Assembly: GCA_012512995.1 (NCBI GenBank)
Contig: JAAZDA010000315.1
Location: 1-12,637, forward strand
Length of the DNA stretch: 12,637 nucleotides
Reading direction: 5' to 3'
From: Clostridiales bacterium
GTDB taxonomy: Bacteria; Bacillota; Clostridia; Lachnospirales; Lachnospiraceae
Shown: one piece after another, positions 5,782-12,637 of the stretch
Layout: each line of letters starts with the position of its first letter
How positions within the stretch are numbered: the stretch's first letter is position 1
Made by a program: the position numbers and the translations under genes
The notes under the pieces: generated by a model
Databases searched by the model: none
What the model was told of the DNA's origin: nothing
What the model saw: only the letters and a program-made list of their open reading frames with translations

Positions 5782-6650
5782 AAAAGTTCATAAAAGCAGT
5801 ACTTGTTTTGATAGCGGCAGCAGCAGTAGTAATTATGGTTTCCTCTTTATATACGGTTAAGGAAAACGAATACGCGGTAGTTATGCAATTCGGAAAAATA
5901 ACAAAAGTCGAATCTGAACCTGGACTCAAGATAAAGATCCCGTTCGTCCAGACCAGAACTATAGTGCCCAAGGCTGTTCAACTATACGATATAGCACCTT
6001 CTGATGTGATCACAAAGGATAAAAAGTCCATGATCGCAGACACATATATCATGTGGCAGGTCACGGATCCCATTAAGTTCGCACAGACACTGAACTGCTC
6101 GATAGTCGGAGCTCAGGACAGGACAAGTGTTGCTGTTTACAATGCGACGAAGAATATCATAAGCTCAATGTCGCAGGACGAAATAATAGCGGCCAGGGGC
6201 GAGAAGCTGACAAGTCTTATAACGAGTGATGCAAATGAATCAATAGGCGGTTACGGAATAGTCATTACCAAGGCTGAAATTAAATCGCTGGATCTCCCGG
6301 AAGACAATAAAGAAGCCGTCTACGAGAGAATGATATCAGAGAGAAATAATATCGCGGCATCTTATGAGGCCGAGGGTAAAGCCGAAGCGCAGAAGATTCA
6401 GAACGAAACTGACCGCGAAGTGACCGTCATGAAAGCTGAGGCGGAAAAACAGGCGGCAATCCTCGAGGCTGAAGGAGAGACCGCATATATGCAGAAACTC
6501 CAGGAAGCGTATGACAGCGAAGATAAAGCCGATTTCTACAATTTCATTCGCAGCCTCGATGCACTCAAAACTTCGATCCAGGGCGGCAACAAAACAATAA
6601 TTCTGGATAAAGAATCCCCAATTGCACAGCTCTTCTATGGGGCGTATTGA
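5778..6650 (+). CDS. hflC: HflC-like SPFH/band 7 protein
   Basis: This is a 290-residue protein of normal HflC length. An N-terminal signal anchor (VLVLIAAAAVVIMVSSLYTV, about residues 8-27) is followed by the SPFH domain. Its marks are KENEYAVVMQFGKITKVESEPGL, IPFVQT, SDVITKDKKSM, DTYIMWQVTDPIKF and ARGEKL near the middle. GYGIVITKAEIKSLDLPEDNKEAVYERMISERN and a long Ala/Glu-rich coiled coil (AEGKAEAQKI to EAEGETAYM) follow, as in HflC. The family forms large membrane assemblies with HflK around FtsH; here the protein would face the extracytoplasmic side of the membrane. Its ATG overlaps the hflK stop, and its own stop overlaps or adjoins the next gene. It is intact while its partner carries an amber codon, so its assembly state is in question. 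Confidence 0.93.
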   Translation: MKKFIKAVLVLIAAAAVVIMVSSLYTVKENEYAVVMQFGKITKVESEPGLKIKIPFVQTRTIVPKAVQLYDIAPSDVITKDKKSMIADTYIMWQVTDPIKFAQTLNCSIVGAQDRTSVAVYNATKNIISSMSQDEIIAARGEKLTSLITSDANESIGGYGIVITKAEIKSLDLPEDNKEAVYERMISERNNIAASYEAEGKAEAQKIQNETDREVTVMKAEAEKQAAILEAEGETAYMQKLQEAYDSEDKADFYNFIRSLDALKTSIQGGNKTIILDKESPIAQLFYGAY

Positions 6651-6661
6651 AGACAAAAACC

Positions 6662-7417
6662 ATGAATAATGTCACTGCAGAAGATATAATAGCCGGGCTA
6701 AGAGATCTCGGTATAAATTCGAATAGTACGATTCTTGTCCACAGTGCAATGTCAAGTTTTGGACACGTAGAAGGTGGAGCGAACACCGTTATTCAGGCGT
6801 TGCTTAATACTGTGTCGGATGGAAATGTTATTGTTCCAACTCTGACAGGAACGGCAAACGATGGACCAGACCGCCCACCAATATTTGATGTGCGTAGCAC
6901 ACCTTGCTGGACAGGAATAATTCCCGAGACTTTCAGAAAGAGAGAGGGTGCATTGAGATCGCTTCACCCAACACATTCCGTTTCTGTCATAGGTCGTGAT
7001 GCGTCATATATTACGGGTGATCATGTAAATAGTATTACACCATGCGATGAGCACAGTCCTTATTACATCAATGCATTGATGAAGGGATTTATTGTTCTTA
7101 TAGGCGTTGATTTTGAAAGTAATACTACGGTTCATTGTTGCGAGGAACTGGCTGGGGTACCATATCATTTGCAGAAAGCCAAAACCAATATGACCATGAC
7201 AGGATATGATGGGAGTGCCAGGAAAATATCGAATTACCTGCATGATTGGGACAAACCCATGACTGATTTTAATGTGCTCGCTCCTGTTGTGCAAGAACAT
7301 AATGGAATCAGGAAAGGCAAAATAGGCAATAGTACAATACTTGTGATAGATGCTGAGATTATGATCACTGAATGTGTAAAAGTCCTAAAGCAACATCCAT
7401 TGTTTATGCTGGTTTAA
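6662..7417 (+). CDS. AAC(3)-family N-acetyltransferase (YokD/FrbF-like)
   Basis: This is a protein of about 251 residues in the antibiotic NAT family, which includes aminoglycoside 3-N-acetyltransferases and non-resistance members such as YokD and FrbF. It uses acetyl-CoA to acylate an amine. Family marks are LVHSAMSSFGHVEGGANTVIQAL near the start, VPTLTG, the HPTHSVSVIG block, DEHSPYYINALMKGFIVLIGV, and the VHCCEELAGVPY and DFNVL segments, so the conserved His, Glu and Asp positions look intact. The frame also permits TTG at 6647, overlapping the hflC stop (TTGA). I prefer ATG 6662, which begins close to the first family helix, but neither has a strong ribosome binding site. Translational coupling to hflC is likely. 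The substrate cannot be read from sequence; a resistance phenotype should not be assumed. Confidence 0.87.
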   Translation: MNNVTAEDIIAGLRDLGINSNSTILVHSAMSSFGHVEGGANTVIQALLNTVSDGNVIVPTLTGTANDGPDRPPIFDVRSTPCWTGIIPETFRKREGALRSLHPTHSVSVIGRDASYITGDHVNSITPCDEHSPYYINALMKGFIVLIGVDFESNTTVHCCEELAGVPYHLQKAKTNMTMTGYDGSARKISNYLHDWDKPMTDFNVLAPVVQEHNGIRKGKIGNSTILVIDAEIMITECVKVLKQHPLFMLV

Positions 7418-7440
7418 CGATTTCATAATAATATGTGCAT

Positions 7441-7932
7441 CTATTCCCACTCATTAAGCCCCAGACTTTGGCGTTCCATAGCCTGCTCAAGAGTTATTTT
7501 GTGACAGTTCCCTGAAAGATATTCCATCAGTTCTTTGGTGCCTTCCCTGGTGACATTGTTTACAACGAAGATCCTGCTGCAGCCTGCGTTGAGGAGCCAC
7601 TGTCTGACCATTTCAACATTGGCATATGGCGAGTCAGTTTTTGTGATGATACCTATAAGTGGACGCAGGATAAAGGACTGAAGTGCGGGACTGAACAGGC
7701 TGTAAGGCTCATCGGCTGACTGGACGAGCGCTACCACATCAGCCTCAAAAGAAAAGCATGCAACTCCGACACTGAAGTGTTTTGACTCAGCGTATTCACC
7801 GGGAGTGTCAATAGTATCTCCGTCAGCAAGAGTGTATTGTGTTTTTTCATAATGAAGTTCTTCGCCTCGAAGAGCCTGTATAAGGGATGTCTTTCCGGCT
7901 TCACTTCTTCCCATTAAAAATAATTTTTTCAT
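7441..7932 (-). CDS. eutP: EutP/PduV-type small GTPase of microcompartment loci
   Basis: This is a 163-residue Ras-like P-loop protein of the EutP/PduV family, which is tied to ethanolamine/propanediol microcompartments. The P-loop is GRSEAGKT (residues 8-15) with SLIQAL after it. The family-typical EKTQ stretch is at 29-32, the G3 motif reads DTPGEY (42-47), and the G4 guanine-specificity motif is TKTD (97-100). Length is normal. In Salmonella, PduV has been linked to microcompartment positioning on filaments. It is the last gene of the leftward three-gene shell cluster, about 47 bases after the second shell gene, matching the pduU-pduV order. Its ATG has only a weak A/G-rich ribosome binding site. 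It converges on the acetyltransferase gene with a 23-base gap. The stop is TAG. Confidence 0.92.
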   Translation of the reverse strand: MKKLFLMGRSEAGKTSLIQALRGEELHYEKTQYTLADGDTIDTPGEYAESKHFSVGVACFSFEADVVALVQSADEPYSLFSPALQSFILRPLIGIITKTDSPYANVEMVRQWLLNAGCSRIFVVNNVTREGTKELMEYLSGNCHKITLEQAMERQSLGLNEWE

Positions 7933-7979
7933 GCGTTATTTTCTTTTTGCCAAAACCAAAAGCCAGTTGCACAGCTCAG

Positions 7980-8408
7980 TTATCTTCTGCATACAGGGCA
8001 TACTGCAAAACCAAGATCCTCATCAAAGAGCTTTACTACTGCCTTTACGGCGGTTTCCACTTCAGCGAGTCGCCCTGTAATGATCAGTGAACCACAAAAA
8101 CGATCCATAAATCCGATGTCAATATTTGCGCTTTTCAAAGCCATGTCAGCTGCGGGAACTACTGCCTCCCACGGTGTAAATCTGATGATGCCGATAGCTT
8201 CGCCGGAATGGTCTTCCCCTTCATGGACTCCAATGTTTAATCCAAGATCACGATATACACTTGTTTCAGGAGAGCTGATTATGTGTGCCAGACAGACTTC
8301 TTTTCCAGGAACACGCACTCGCGTTACGCGAAGATTCTGATCTTTCAGGTCTTCGTAACTGTCATGAAAAATTTTTTCAAATAATTCTTCTCTTGTAATT
8401 CGTGCCAT
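7980..8408 (-). CDS. Microcompartment shell protein, EutS/PduU type, with N-terminal helix and C-terminal CxxC
   Basis: This is a 142-residue circularly permuted BMC-domain protein of the EutS/PduU family, a hexameric facet tile. Key segments are the VPGKEVCLAHIISSP barrel strand, LGLNIGVHE, AIGIIRFTPWEAVVPAADMALKSANIDIGFMDRFCGSLIITG, and EVETAVKAVVKLF, all aligned with EutS. Two features differ from standard EutS. There is a charged N-terminal extension of about 26 residues (REELFEKIFHDSYEDLKDQ) that could form an amphipathic helix, and the extreme C-terminus reads VCPVCRR, a CxxC pair. The usual family length is about 110-120 residues. It starts at ATG 8408, 11 bases after the stop of the first shell gene, with a weak AAGAG ribosome site, so it is clearly in the same operon. 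Confidence 0.9.
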   Translation of the reverse strand: MARITREELFEKIFHDSYEDLKDQNLRVTRVRVPGKEVCLAHIISSPETSVYRDLGLNIGVHEGEDHSGEAIGIIRFTPWEAVVPAADMALKSANIDIGFMDRFCGSLIITGRLAEVETAVKAVVKLFDEDLGFAVCPVCRR

Positions 8409-8419
8409 AGCAACTCTTT

Positions 8420-8785
8420 CTATTTCTTAGTGATCTTGCAGACAACAAATCCAAGGGTATCCCTGAAAAAGTTCACTATTTCGGTAAGTGCAGAAGTTAC
8501 ATCAGCAATATCTCCCGTAATTATCAGAGTTCCGGTAAAACGATCCGCGAATCCCAGGTAGACATTACCATTCTTTACCGCAATGTCGGAAGCAATTACT
8601 GCTGATTCCGGGGGTGTCAGATTCATGATACCTATTGCGGAAGAACTGTAGTCAATATTAGGGTTCAATCCCAGCTTCTGGTATATGATCGGCGCAGGGC
8701 TGCCCATTACATGCGCAAATGTTATTTCTTTTCCGGCGACTGTTTCCTGTACTATCCTTATTTGATCATCATGGTTATTTGGCAT
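8420..8785 (-). CDS. Microcompartment shell protein, EutS/PduU type
   Basis: This is a 121-residue circularly permuted BMC-domain shell protein. The EutS/PduU signature is clear: an N-terminal strand TVAGKEITFAHVMGSP, LGLNP, then AIGIMNLTPPESAVIASDIAVKNGNVYLGFADRFTGTLIITGDI and the closing helix TSALTEIVNFF. Length matches EutS. A TTG 11 codons upstream (8818) would sit almost at the predicted transcription start, so ATG 8785 is preferred; its ribosome site is a modest AGAGAG. It is the first gene of the shell cluster and is followed by a second, divergent paralogue and EutP. The two shell genes share layout but differ at many residues, so they are old paralogues rather than a recent copy. 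They may form mixed or separate hexamers. Confidence 0.9.
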   Translation of the reverse strand: MPNNHDDQIRIVQETVAGKEITFAHVMGSPAPIIYQKLGLNPNIDYSSSAIGIMNLTPPESAVIASDIAVKNGNVYLGFADRFTGTLIITGDIADVTSALTEIVNFFRDTLGFVVCKITKK

Positions 8786-8829
8786 TATAATTTCTCTCTT
8801 TCTGAATCTGCGAATCAATCGTTATGTCC

Positions 8830-8858
8830 AGTATAGGCGTAAGAGTACTTCTTCGCAA
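8830..8858 (-). promoter_or_regulatory. Predicted promoter of the shell protein-eutP cluster
   Basis: On the minus strand, TTGCGA (plus 8853-8858, four of six) and TATACT (plus 8830-8835, five of six) are separated by exactly 17 bases. The transcript would start near 8823, 37 bases before the ATG at 8785. This separates the shell cluster from the SNF2 gene upstream and argues for independent expression. Confidence 0.6.
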
Positions 8859-8889
8859 CGCGACAATCATATCTGAAATGGACAAAATC

Positions 8890-11800
8890 TTATCCTTTCA
8901 GCAGATCCATGAGTTCATCTCTGGAGAGCTGACCGAGTGATTGCTGTTCACCTGAGAGAATTGCATCAGCGAGATCTTTCTTGCTCTCCTGGATTTCCAT
9001 GATCTTTTCTTCAATAGTATCTTTGGCGATCAGGCGGTACACGGCAACGGTCTTTGTCTGTCCGATACGGTGCGCTCTGTCTGTGGCCTGGTTCTGTGCC
9101 GCCACATTCCACCATGGATCATAGTGAATTACAACGTCGGCGCCGGTGAGATTGAGGCCGGTTCCGCCAGCCTTCAGTGAAATGAGAAAGACTGAGACTC
9201 CCTTTGAGTTATCATCGCTGCACGCTGAATCTTTGCTTTTGACTTTACCTGCGCTCCCGTCATCTGCGAACTCCAGATCAGTCTGACCAACGCCATCATT
9301 AAATTCGTGCACCAGGTGAATGCGTTCCTCCTTGGAAGTGGCACCTGTGATCAGATAGTACCTGATCCCGGCCTCATCAAGATCCTGCATAAGGAGAGAG
9401 AGCATGGAGGTGAACTGTGAGAAAACAAGCATTCTGTGGCCTCCGTCCATGGCGCTCATTATGAGCTGCAGGCAGGCCTCACGTTTTGCTGATTCCCCAT
9501 TATAGTCAATGGACAGGAGTGATGGATCACAGCAGATCTGTCTTATCTTGGTGAGTTCTGCGAGCACCTGGATCCTGCTCTTTGAGAGATCCTCATCAGG
9601 CATTTCCAGCATTTTCTTCATATGCAGGACCTGAGCGTTGTAGAGTTTTCTCTGTTCTCCTTCAAGTTTTGCATATCGTACCTCTTCAATCTTGTCAGGG
9701 AGATCTTTCAAAACATCCTTCTTCAGACGACGCAGGATAAATGGCGCGACCATTTTCTGCAGCCGTTCAGTTGCATCTGCATCGTGTGACTTTGCTATAG
9801 GTGTCTCAAATTTTGTCCTGAATTCCTCATATTTGAAGAGAAATCCGGGCATCAGGTAATCGAAGATGCTCCACATCTCGCTCAGCCTGTTCTCTATTGG
9901 TGTACCGGTCAGCGCAATTCTGCGGCTGCTGTTTATTATCTTGACCGCCTTGGCGGCACTTGATTTCGGATTCTTTATGAACTGAGCTTCGTCTGCTACC
10001 TGCCAGCGGAATTTGAGGCTCTTGTAATAGACCGCATCACGCTTTAAGAGGTCGTATGCAGTTATGAGTACATCCACGGAAGCTGCCTGCTCAAGAATCT
10101 TCTTTCTCTCGGAGAGAGTACCAGTGACGGTAGCCGTCCTGATCTCAGGGGCAAAACGAGTGAACTCCTCCTGCCAGTTATAGACGAGAGATGCCGGGCA
10201 GACCACAAGACTTGTCGTGGATGCTGTCTGCTTCTCAGCAAGGAGAACTGCTATGACCTGAAGTGTTTTGCCGAGGCCCATGTCATCTGCAAGAATTCCG
10301 CCAAAGCCATACTGGGATAGGGTCCTGATCCATTTATAGCCGTATTTCTGGTACTCGCGCATGATGTCACTAAGTGATTCCGGCACATCAAAATCGGAGT
10401 CATCTATTGTTTTGAATTCCTTGATGAGCGAGCGGAAAGTGCGATCCCTGTTCTGCGCGATCTCGTCGTGATCCTCGAGCATTTTATCGAGATACATTGC
10501 GCGGTAGAGCGGAACAGTGATTTTATCCCTGACAAGCGCATCCAGCGGGACCTTGAGGTTGTCGAGCATTGTCGATACTGTATGGAGAGATTCACTGTCA
10601 CCAAAATCGATGAAATCTCCGTTCTTCAGCCTGTGATACTTCTTTTTCGCGCGGTAGCTCGCAAGGACTTCCGCCAGTTCCTCTGCAGTAAGGTCACTGC
10701 TGAGAATTTTGAGATCCATCAGATCGCTTTCGACAGAGACCCCGACCTTTATCTGCGAGACACTGCGGATGCGAAGTCTCCTGAAGGCATCGGTGCAATG
10801 AACTTCACCGACAGCCATCAGATCTTTGATGCCGGAATCGAGCACTTTGTAGGCCGTATCATCATCACTGTTGCATGAAAACTCATGCTTTTTATGATCG
10901 TATTCCGGAAAATATGAGAGTATAAGGTCAGCAGCCCCGTTCTCATCGTTAAAGCTCCGAAATGGCTCTATCGGCAGATCGCTGACATCGAGTTTGCTGA
11001 TGAAGCGTTGTCTGTCGTTTCCGCCATAATCAGCCCTTCCGATGCACTTAAGAGTCCCATATTCAGAATCCAGGTAGAAATCGAATCTGGCCTCAGCCGG
11101 CAGCGCTTTTTCAATAATGCCGGTATCAGGTTCGCTTACAGTGATGTATGGTTTATCGCGAAGCTCAGGGAGCACGTTGTAGTAGAAATCCGACAGGGAT
11201 TTCATACCTATCTTCATTGAGAACATGCCATATTCAGCGTCTTCGTCATCATCATTTTCATATTGGTGTCCATACATCCGTCCGTAAGAGTTGCGGTATG
11301 AGTATCTGCGCGAATTACCATAAGTGAAAGGATACAGATTTGCGTTGTCGAATGGCCCCAGGATATTGTATTCGTCAGGGTCAAGCCTCGTGAAAGATCC
11401 GTTTTCCAATACATAGTGGTATTTTTCGCCGTCCAGGATCAGGGGGACTTTGCCTTCGACTTTTACGCCGTCGATCTGCCTGCCTTTCCCTCTGGAAGCG
11501 TTTATGGTCACAGCAAACCTGACGGTACCCTCGTCAAAACTAAGCATAGGGTAGCTTTCATCTTTCATCTTGTCTTCAAATTCGATAGAATTTCCCTTCA
11601 TAAGGTCATAGAAATTATCCAGTCTCTCGCCATCAAGCTGGATATTGCTATACTTTGACATATCTCTGCCATTATAGATTTCTGAGTTGTATTGAAGGAA
11701 ATACGCGCTCCTCCTGGCATCCTCAGTCTTCAGGTATTCCAGGATCGGCTGCGACTCTTTTACGAAGGCATCTGAGGCAAAATGTAATTCCTCACTCTTG

Positions 11801-12637
11801 CCAAGTTTGATTGAACCGTTGTCATTTATGAGCTTAATAAGTCCGCTGATGTCCTTGACAGAATATAACCTTTTGATCCCGATCTTGAACGAGAGCTCCA
11901 ACTTCATATCATCAAAACAAAGTTTGGGCTTCAGGCTTATACACTCTGTGCGGACATTTGATTCATCGAGCAGACGGTTGACTCTTGTTTTGCCGAAGCT
12001 ATGAAGAAAATCGGCAGCGTGACTGTCTGTTTTGTCACCGGGATTAAATTTCAGGAAACGATCGTAGGCCAGATAAAGGATCGCAAGCTGGTGTTCACAT
12101 AACTGTTTTCCGTATGAGTTGTTCTGGTAATAATTGCTGCCACACCTGCAGCCTCCACTGAGAATGGCAGATGGTGACAGACAGATCTGCACATCATAAA
12201 GATGACCACTTTCTTCAGCGATGCCGCGTATCATAGTGACTACCTCGTCAGGTTCGTAGCTGAGACGCTCTTTCAGGTAGCCGACATCAAAACAAGTGAG
12301 ATGGGCTTTTCCTTCGTTCACAATTTTTGCAGCATCCTGGCATACTCCACGAGTGGTTTTGATCTCAGACATCAGTTTCGGCAGATTGAAAAAGAGTTTG
12401 ACACCATTTCTGACTGCAGCCTTCCATGTCTCTTTTACACACTCCGGGAGATATTCCACGGCCAGCGGGTCAGTCACTGTTGTATTTCTGTCCGCCTTAA
12501 TCGCGGCAGCGGCAGCCGCCGCTTTGGACAAGGAAGCTGTTGAAGCTTTGGACAGACTGGCAGCCTTAGCTTTGGATAAGCCAGTTGCTGAAGCCTTGCC
12601 CGTTGCTCCTTTCCTGCCTTCCGATTCCCACTTATAG
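8890..12637 (-). CDS. SWIM zinc-finger SNF2-family DNA-dependent ATPase, 5' end outside window
   Basis: The frame is open from the right edge, so the true start lies beyond the window; at least 1248 residues are visible. Residue numbers count from the TTG at 12531. Order: an Ala/Ser/Lys-rich tract, a SWIM zinc finger (C128, C130, C145, H147), a bacterial SNF2-associated region, and the SNF2 ATPase near residues 725-1200. ATPase motifs are ILADDMGLGKTLQ (motif I, about 748), DEAQ (motif II, about 847), LTGTPIENR (motif III, about 875), SLKAGGTGLNLT (V) and DRAHRIGQ (VI, about 1151). Such proteins translocate on duplex DNA and displace bound proteins; the cellular role of the bacterial SWIM-SNF2 group is unsettled. 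Oddities are a Tyr/Arg/Asp-rich insert (plus 11226-11337) and a hydrophilic insert in the helicase C lobe (plus 9199-9298). All ATPase motifs look intact. Confidence 0.93.
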   Translation of the reverse strand, partial: YKWESEGRKGATGKASATGLSKAKAASLSKASTASLSKAAAAAAAIKADRNTTVTDPLAVEYLPECVKETWKAAVRNGVKLFFNLPKLMSEIKTTRGVCQDAAKIVNEGKAHLTCFDVGYLKERLSYEPDEVVTMIRGIAEESGHLYDVQICLSPSAILSGGCRCGSNYYQNNSYGKQLCEHQLAILYLAYDRFLKFNPGDKTDSHAADFLHSFGKTRVNRLLDESNVRTECISLKPKLCFDDMKLELSFKIGIKRLYSVKDISGLIKLINDNGSIKLGKSEELHFASDAFVKESQPILEYLKTEDARRSAYFLQYNSEIYNGRDMSKYSNIQLDGERLDNFYDLMKGNSIEFEDKMKDESYPMLSFDEGTVRFAVTINASRGKGRQIDGVKVEGKVPLILDGEKYHYVLENGSFTRLDPDEYNILGPFDNANLYPFTYGNSRRYSYRNSYGRMYGHQYENDDDEDAEYGMFSMKIGMKSLSDFYYNVLPELRDKPYITVSEPDTGIIEKALPAEARFDFYLDSEYGTLKCIGRADYGGNDRQRFISKLDVSDLPIEPFRSFNDENGAADLILSYFPEYDHKKHEFSCNSDDDTAYKVLDSGIKDLMAVGEVHCTDAFRRLRIRSVSQIKVGVSVESDLMDLKILSSDLTAEELAEVLASYRAKKKYHRLKNGDFIDFGDSESLHTVSTMLDNLKVPLDALVRDKITVPLYRAMYLDKMLEDHDEIAQNRDRTFRSLIKEFKTIDDSDFDVPESLSDIMREYQKYGYKWIRTLSQYGFGGILADDMGLGKTLQVIAVLLAEKQTASTTSLVVCPASLVYNWQEEFTRFAPEIRTATVTGTLSERKKILEQAASVDVLITAYDLLKRDAVYYKSLKFRWQVADEAQFIKNPKSSAAKAVKIINSSRRIALTGTPIENRLSEMWSIFDYLMPGFLFKYEEFRTKFETPIAKSHDADATERLQKMVAPFILRRLKKDVLKDLPDKIEEVRYAKLEGEQRKLYNAQVLHMKKMLEMPDEDLSKSRIQVLAELTKIRQICCDPSLLSIDYNGESAKREACLQLIMSAMDGGHRMLVFSQFTSMLSLLMQDLDEAGIRYYLITGATSKEERIHLVHEFNDGVGQTDLEFADDGSAGKVKSKDSACSDDNSKGVSVFLISLKAGGTGLNLTGADVVIHYDPWWNVAAQNQATDRAHRIGQTKTVAVYRLIAKDTIEEKIMEIQESKKDLADAILSGEQQSLGQLSRDELMDLLKG
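12508..12579 (-). repeat. Three 24-bp tandem repeats coding LSKA-type octapeptides
   Basis: Read on the minus strand, three contiguous 24-base units (12579-12556, 12555-12532, 12531-12508) each begin with T/CTR or TTG followed by TCCAAAGC, then diverge. They encode LSKAKAAS, LSKASTAS and LSKAAAAA in frame with the SNF2 protein. The preceding GKASATG looks like a worn partial unit. The tract forms a flexible basic, Ala-rich linker ahead of the SWIM region. Confidence 0.8.

Noticed and set aside
7418..7440. Possible bidirectional terminator between the acetyltransferase and eutP
   Set aside because: Only 23 A/T-rich bases with no stable hairpin or T-run.
10468..10878. 136-residue plus-strand frame inside the SNF2 gene
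   Set aside because: Antisense to a well-conserved coding region, with no ribosome binding site or recognisable family.
12296..12637. Plus-strand frame rich in Ala/Leu/Asp at the right edge
   Set aside because: It is the complement of the LSKA-repeat and SWIM-region coding sequence; the repetitive look comes from the 24-bp repeats.

Overview
The window looks like chromosomal DNA from a Bacillota, Clostridia-type anaerobe, possibly Lachnospiraceae-like. The evidence is family content: DegV, a YczE-type membrane protein, an HflK/HflC pair with a Gly/Asn-rich HflK N-terminus, EutP plus EutS/PduU-type microcompartment proteins, and a SWIM-SNF2 helicase. Shine-Dalgarno sites are AGGAGG-like, GC content is moderate, and TTG is used as a start more than once. 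No RNA genes, IS elements or CRISPR arrays were seen, and no intergenic gap exceeds about 200 bases.

Left part (1-2930). The 3' part of an AlkZ-related protein gene (+) converges on a leftward cluster read in the order marR-family regulator, degV-family gene, yczE-family membrane protein gene. Upstream of the regulator is a perfect 18-bp palindrome. It carries a TTGACA -35 box on each strand and so could serve two divergent promoters. The rightward promoter leads only into a decayed flavodoxin-fold NAD(P)H oxidoreductase that lacks its N-terminus and its middle.

Middle part (3200-7420, + strand). A two-gene toxin-antitoxin module comes first: a ribbon-helix-helix/DUF6922 fusion antitoxin followed by an AbiEii-type nucleotidyltransferase toxin. 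It has an extended -10 promoter with an adjoining inverted repeat. Next is an hflK-hflC-aac(3)-like run with overlapping gene ends. hflK carries an in-frame amber codon in the middle of its SPFH domain.

Right part (7441-12637, - strand). A mini-cluster with its own promoter encodes two distinct circularly permuted microcompartment shell proteins (EutS/PduU type) and an EutP/PduV GTPase, with no enzyme genes in view. Beyond it lies a very large SNF2-family ATPase with a SWIM zinc finger. Its open frame runs off the right edge through an Ala/Ser/Lys-rich tract built from three 24-bp repeats.

The most interesting items are the RHH-DUF6922/AbiEii module with its putative operator, the stripped-down shell-protein cluster (one subunit ends in a CxxC), the hflK amber codon, the dual-promoter palindrome beside a dead target gene, and the low-complexity insertions in the SNF2 protein. 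All functional calls come from reading motifs; no database search was run.
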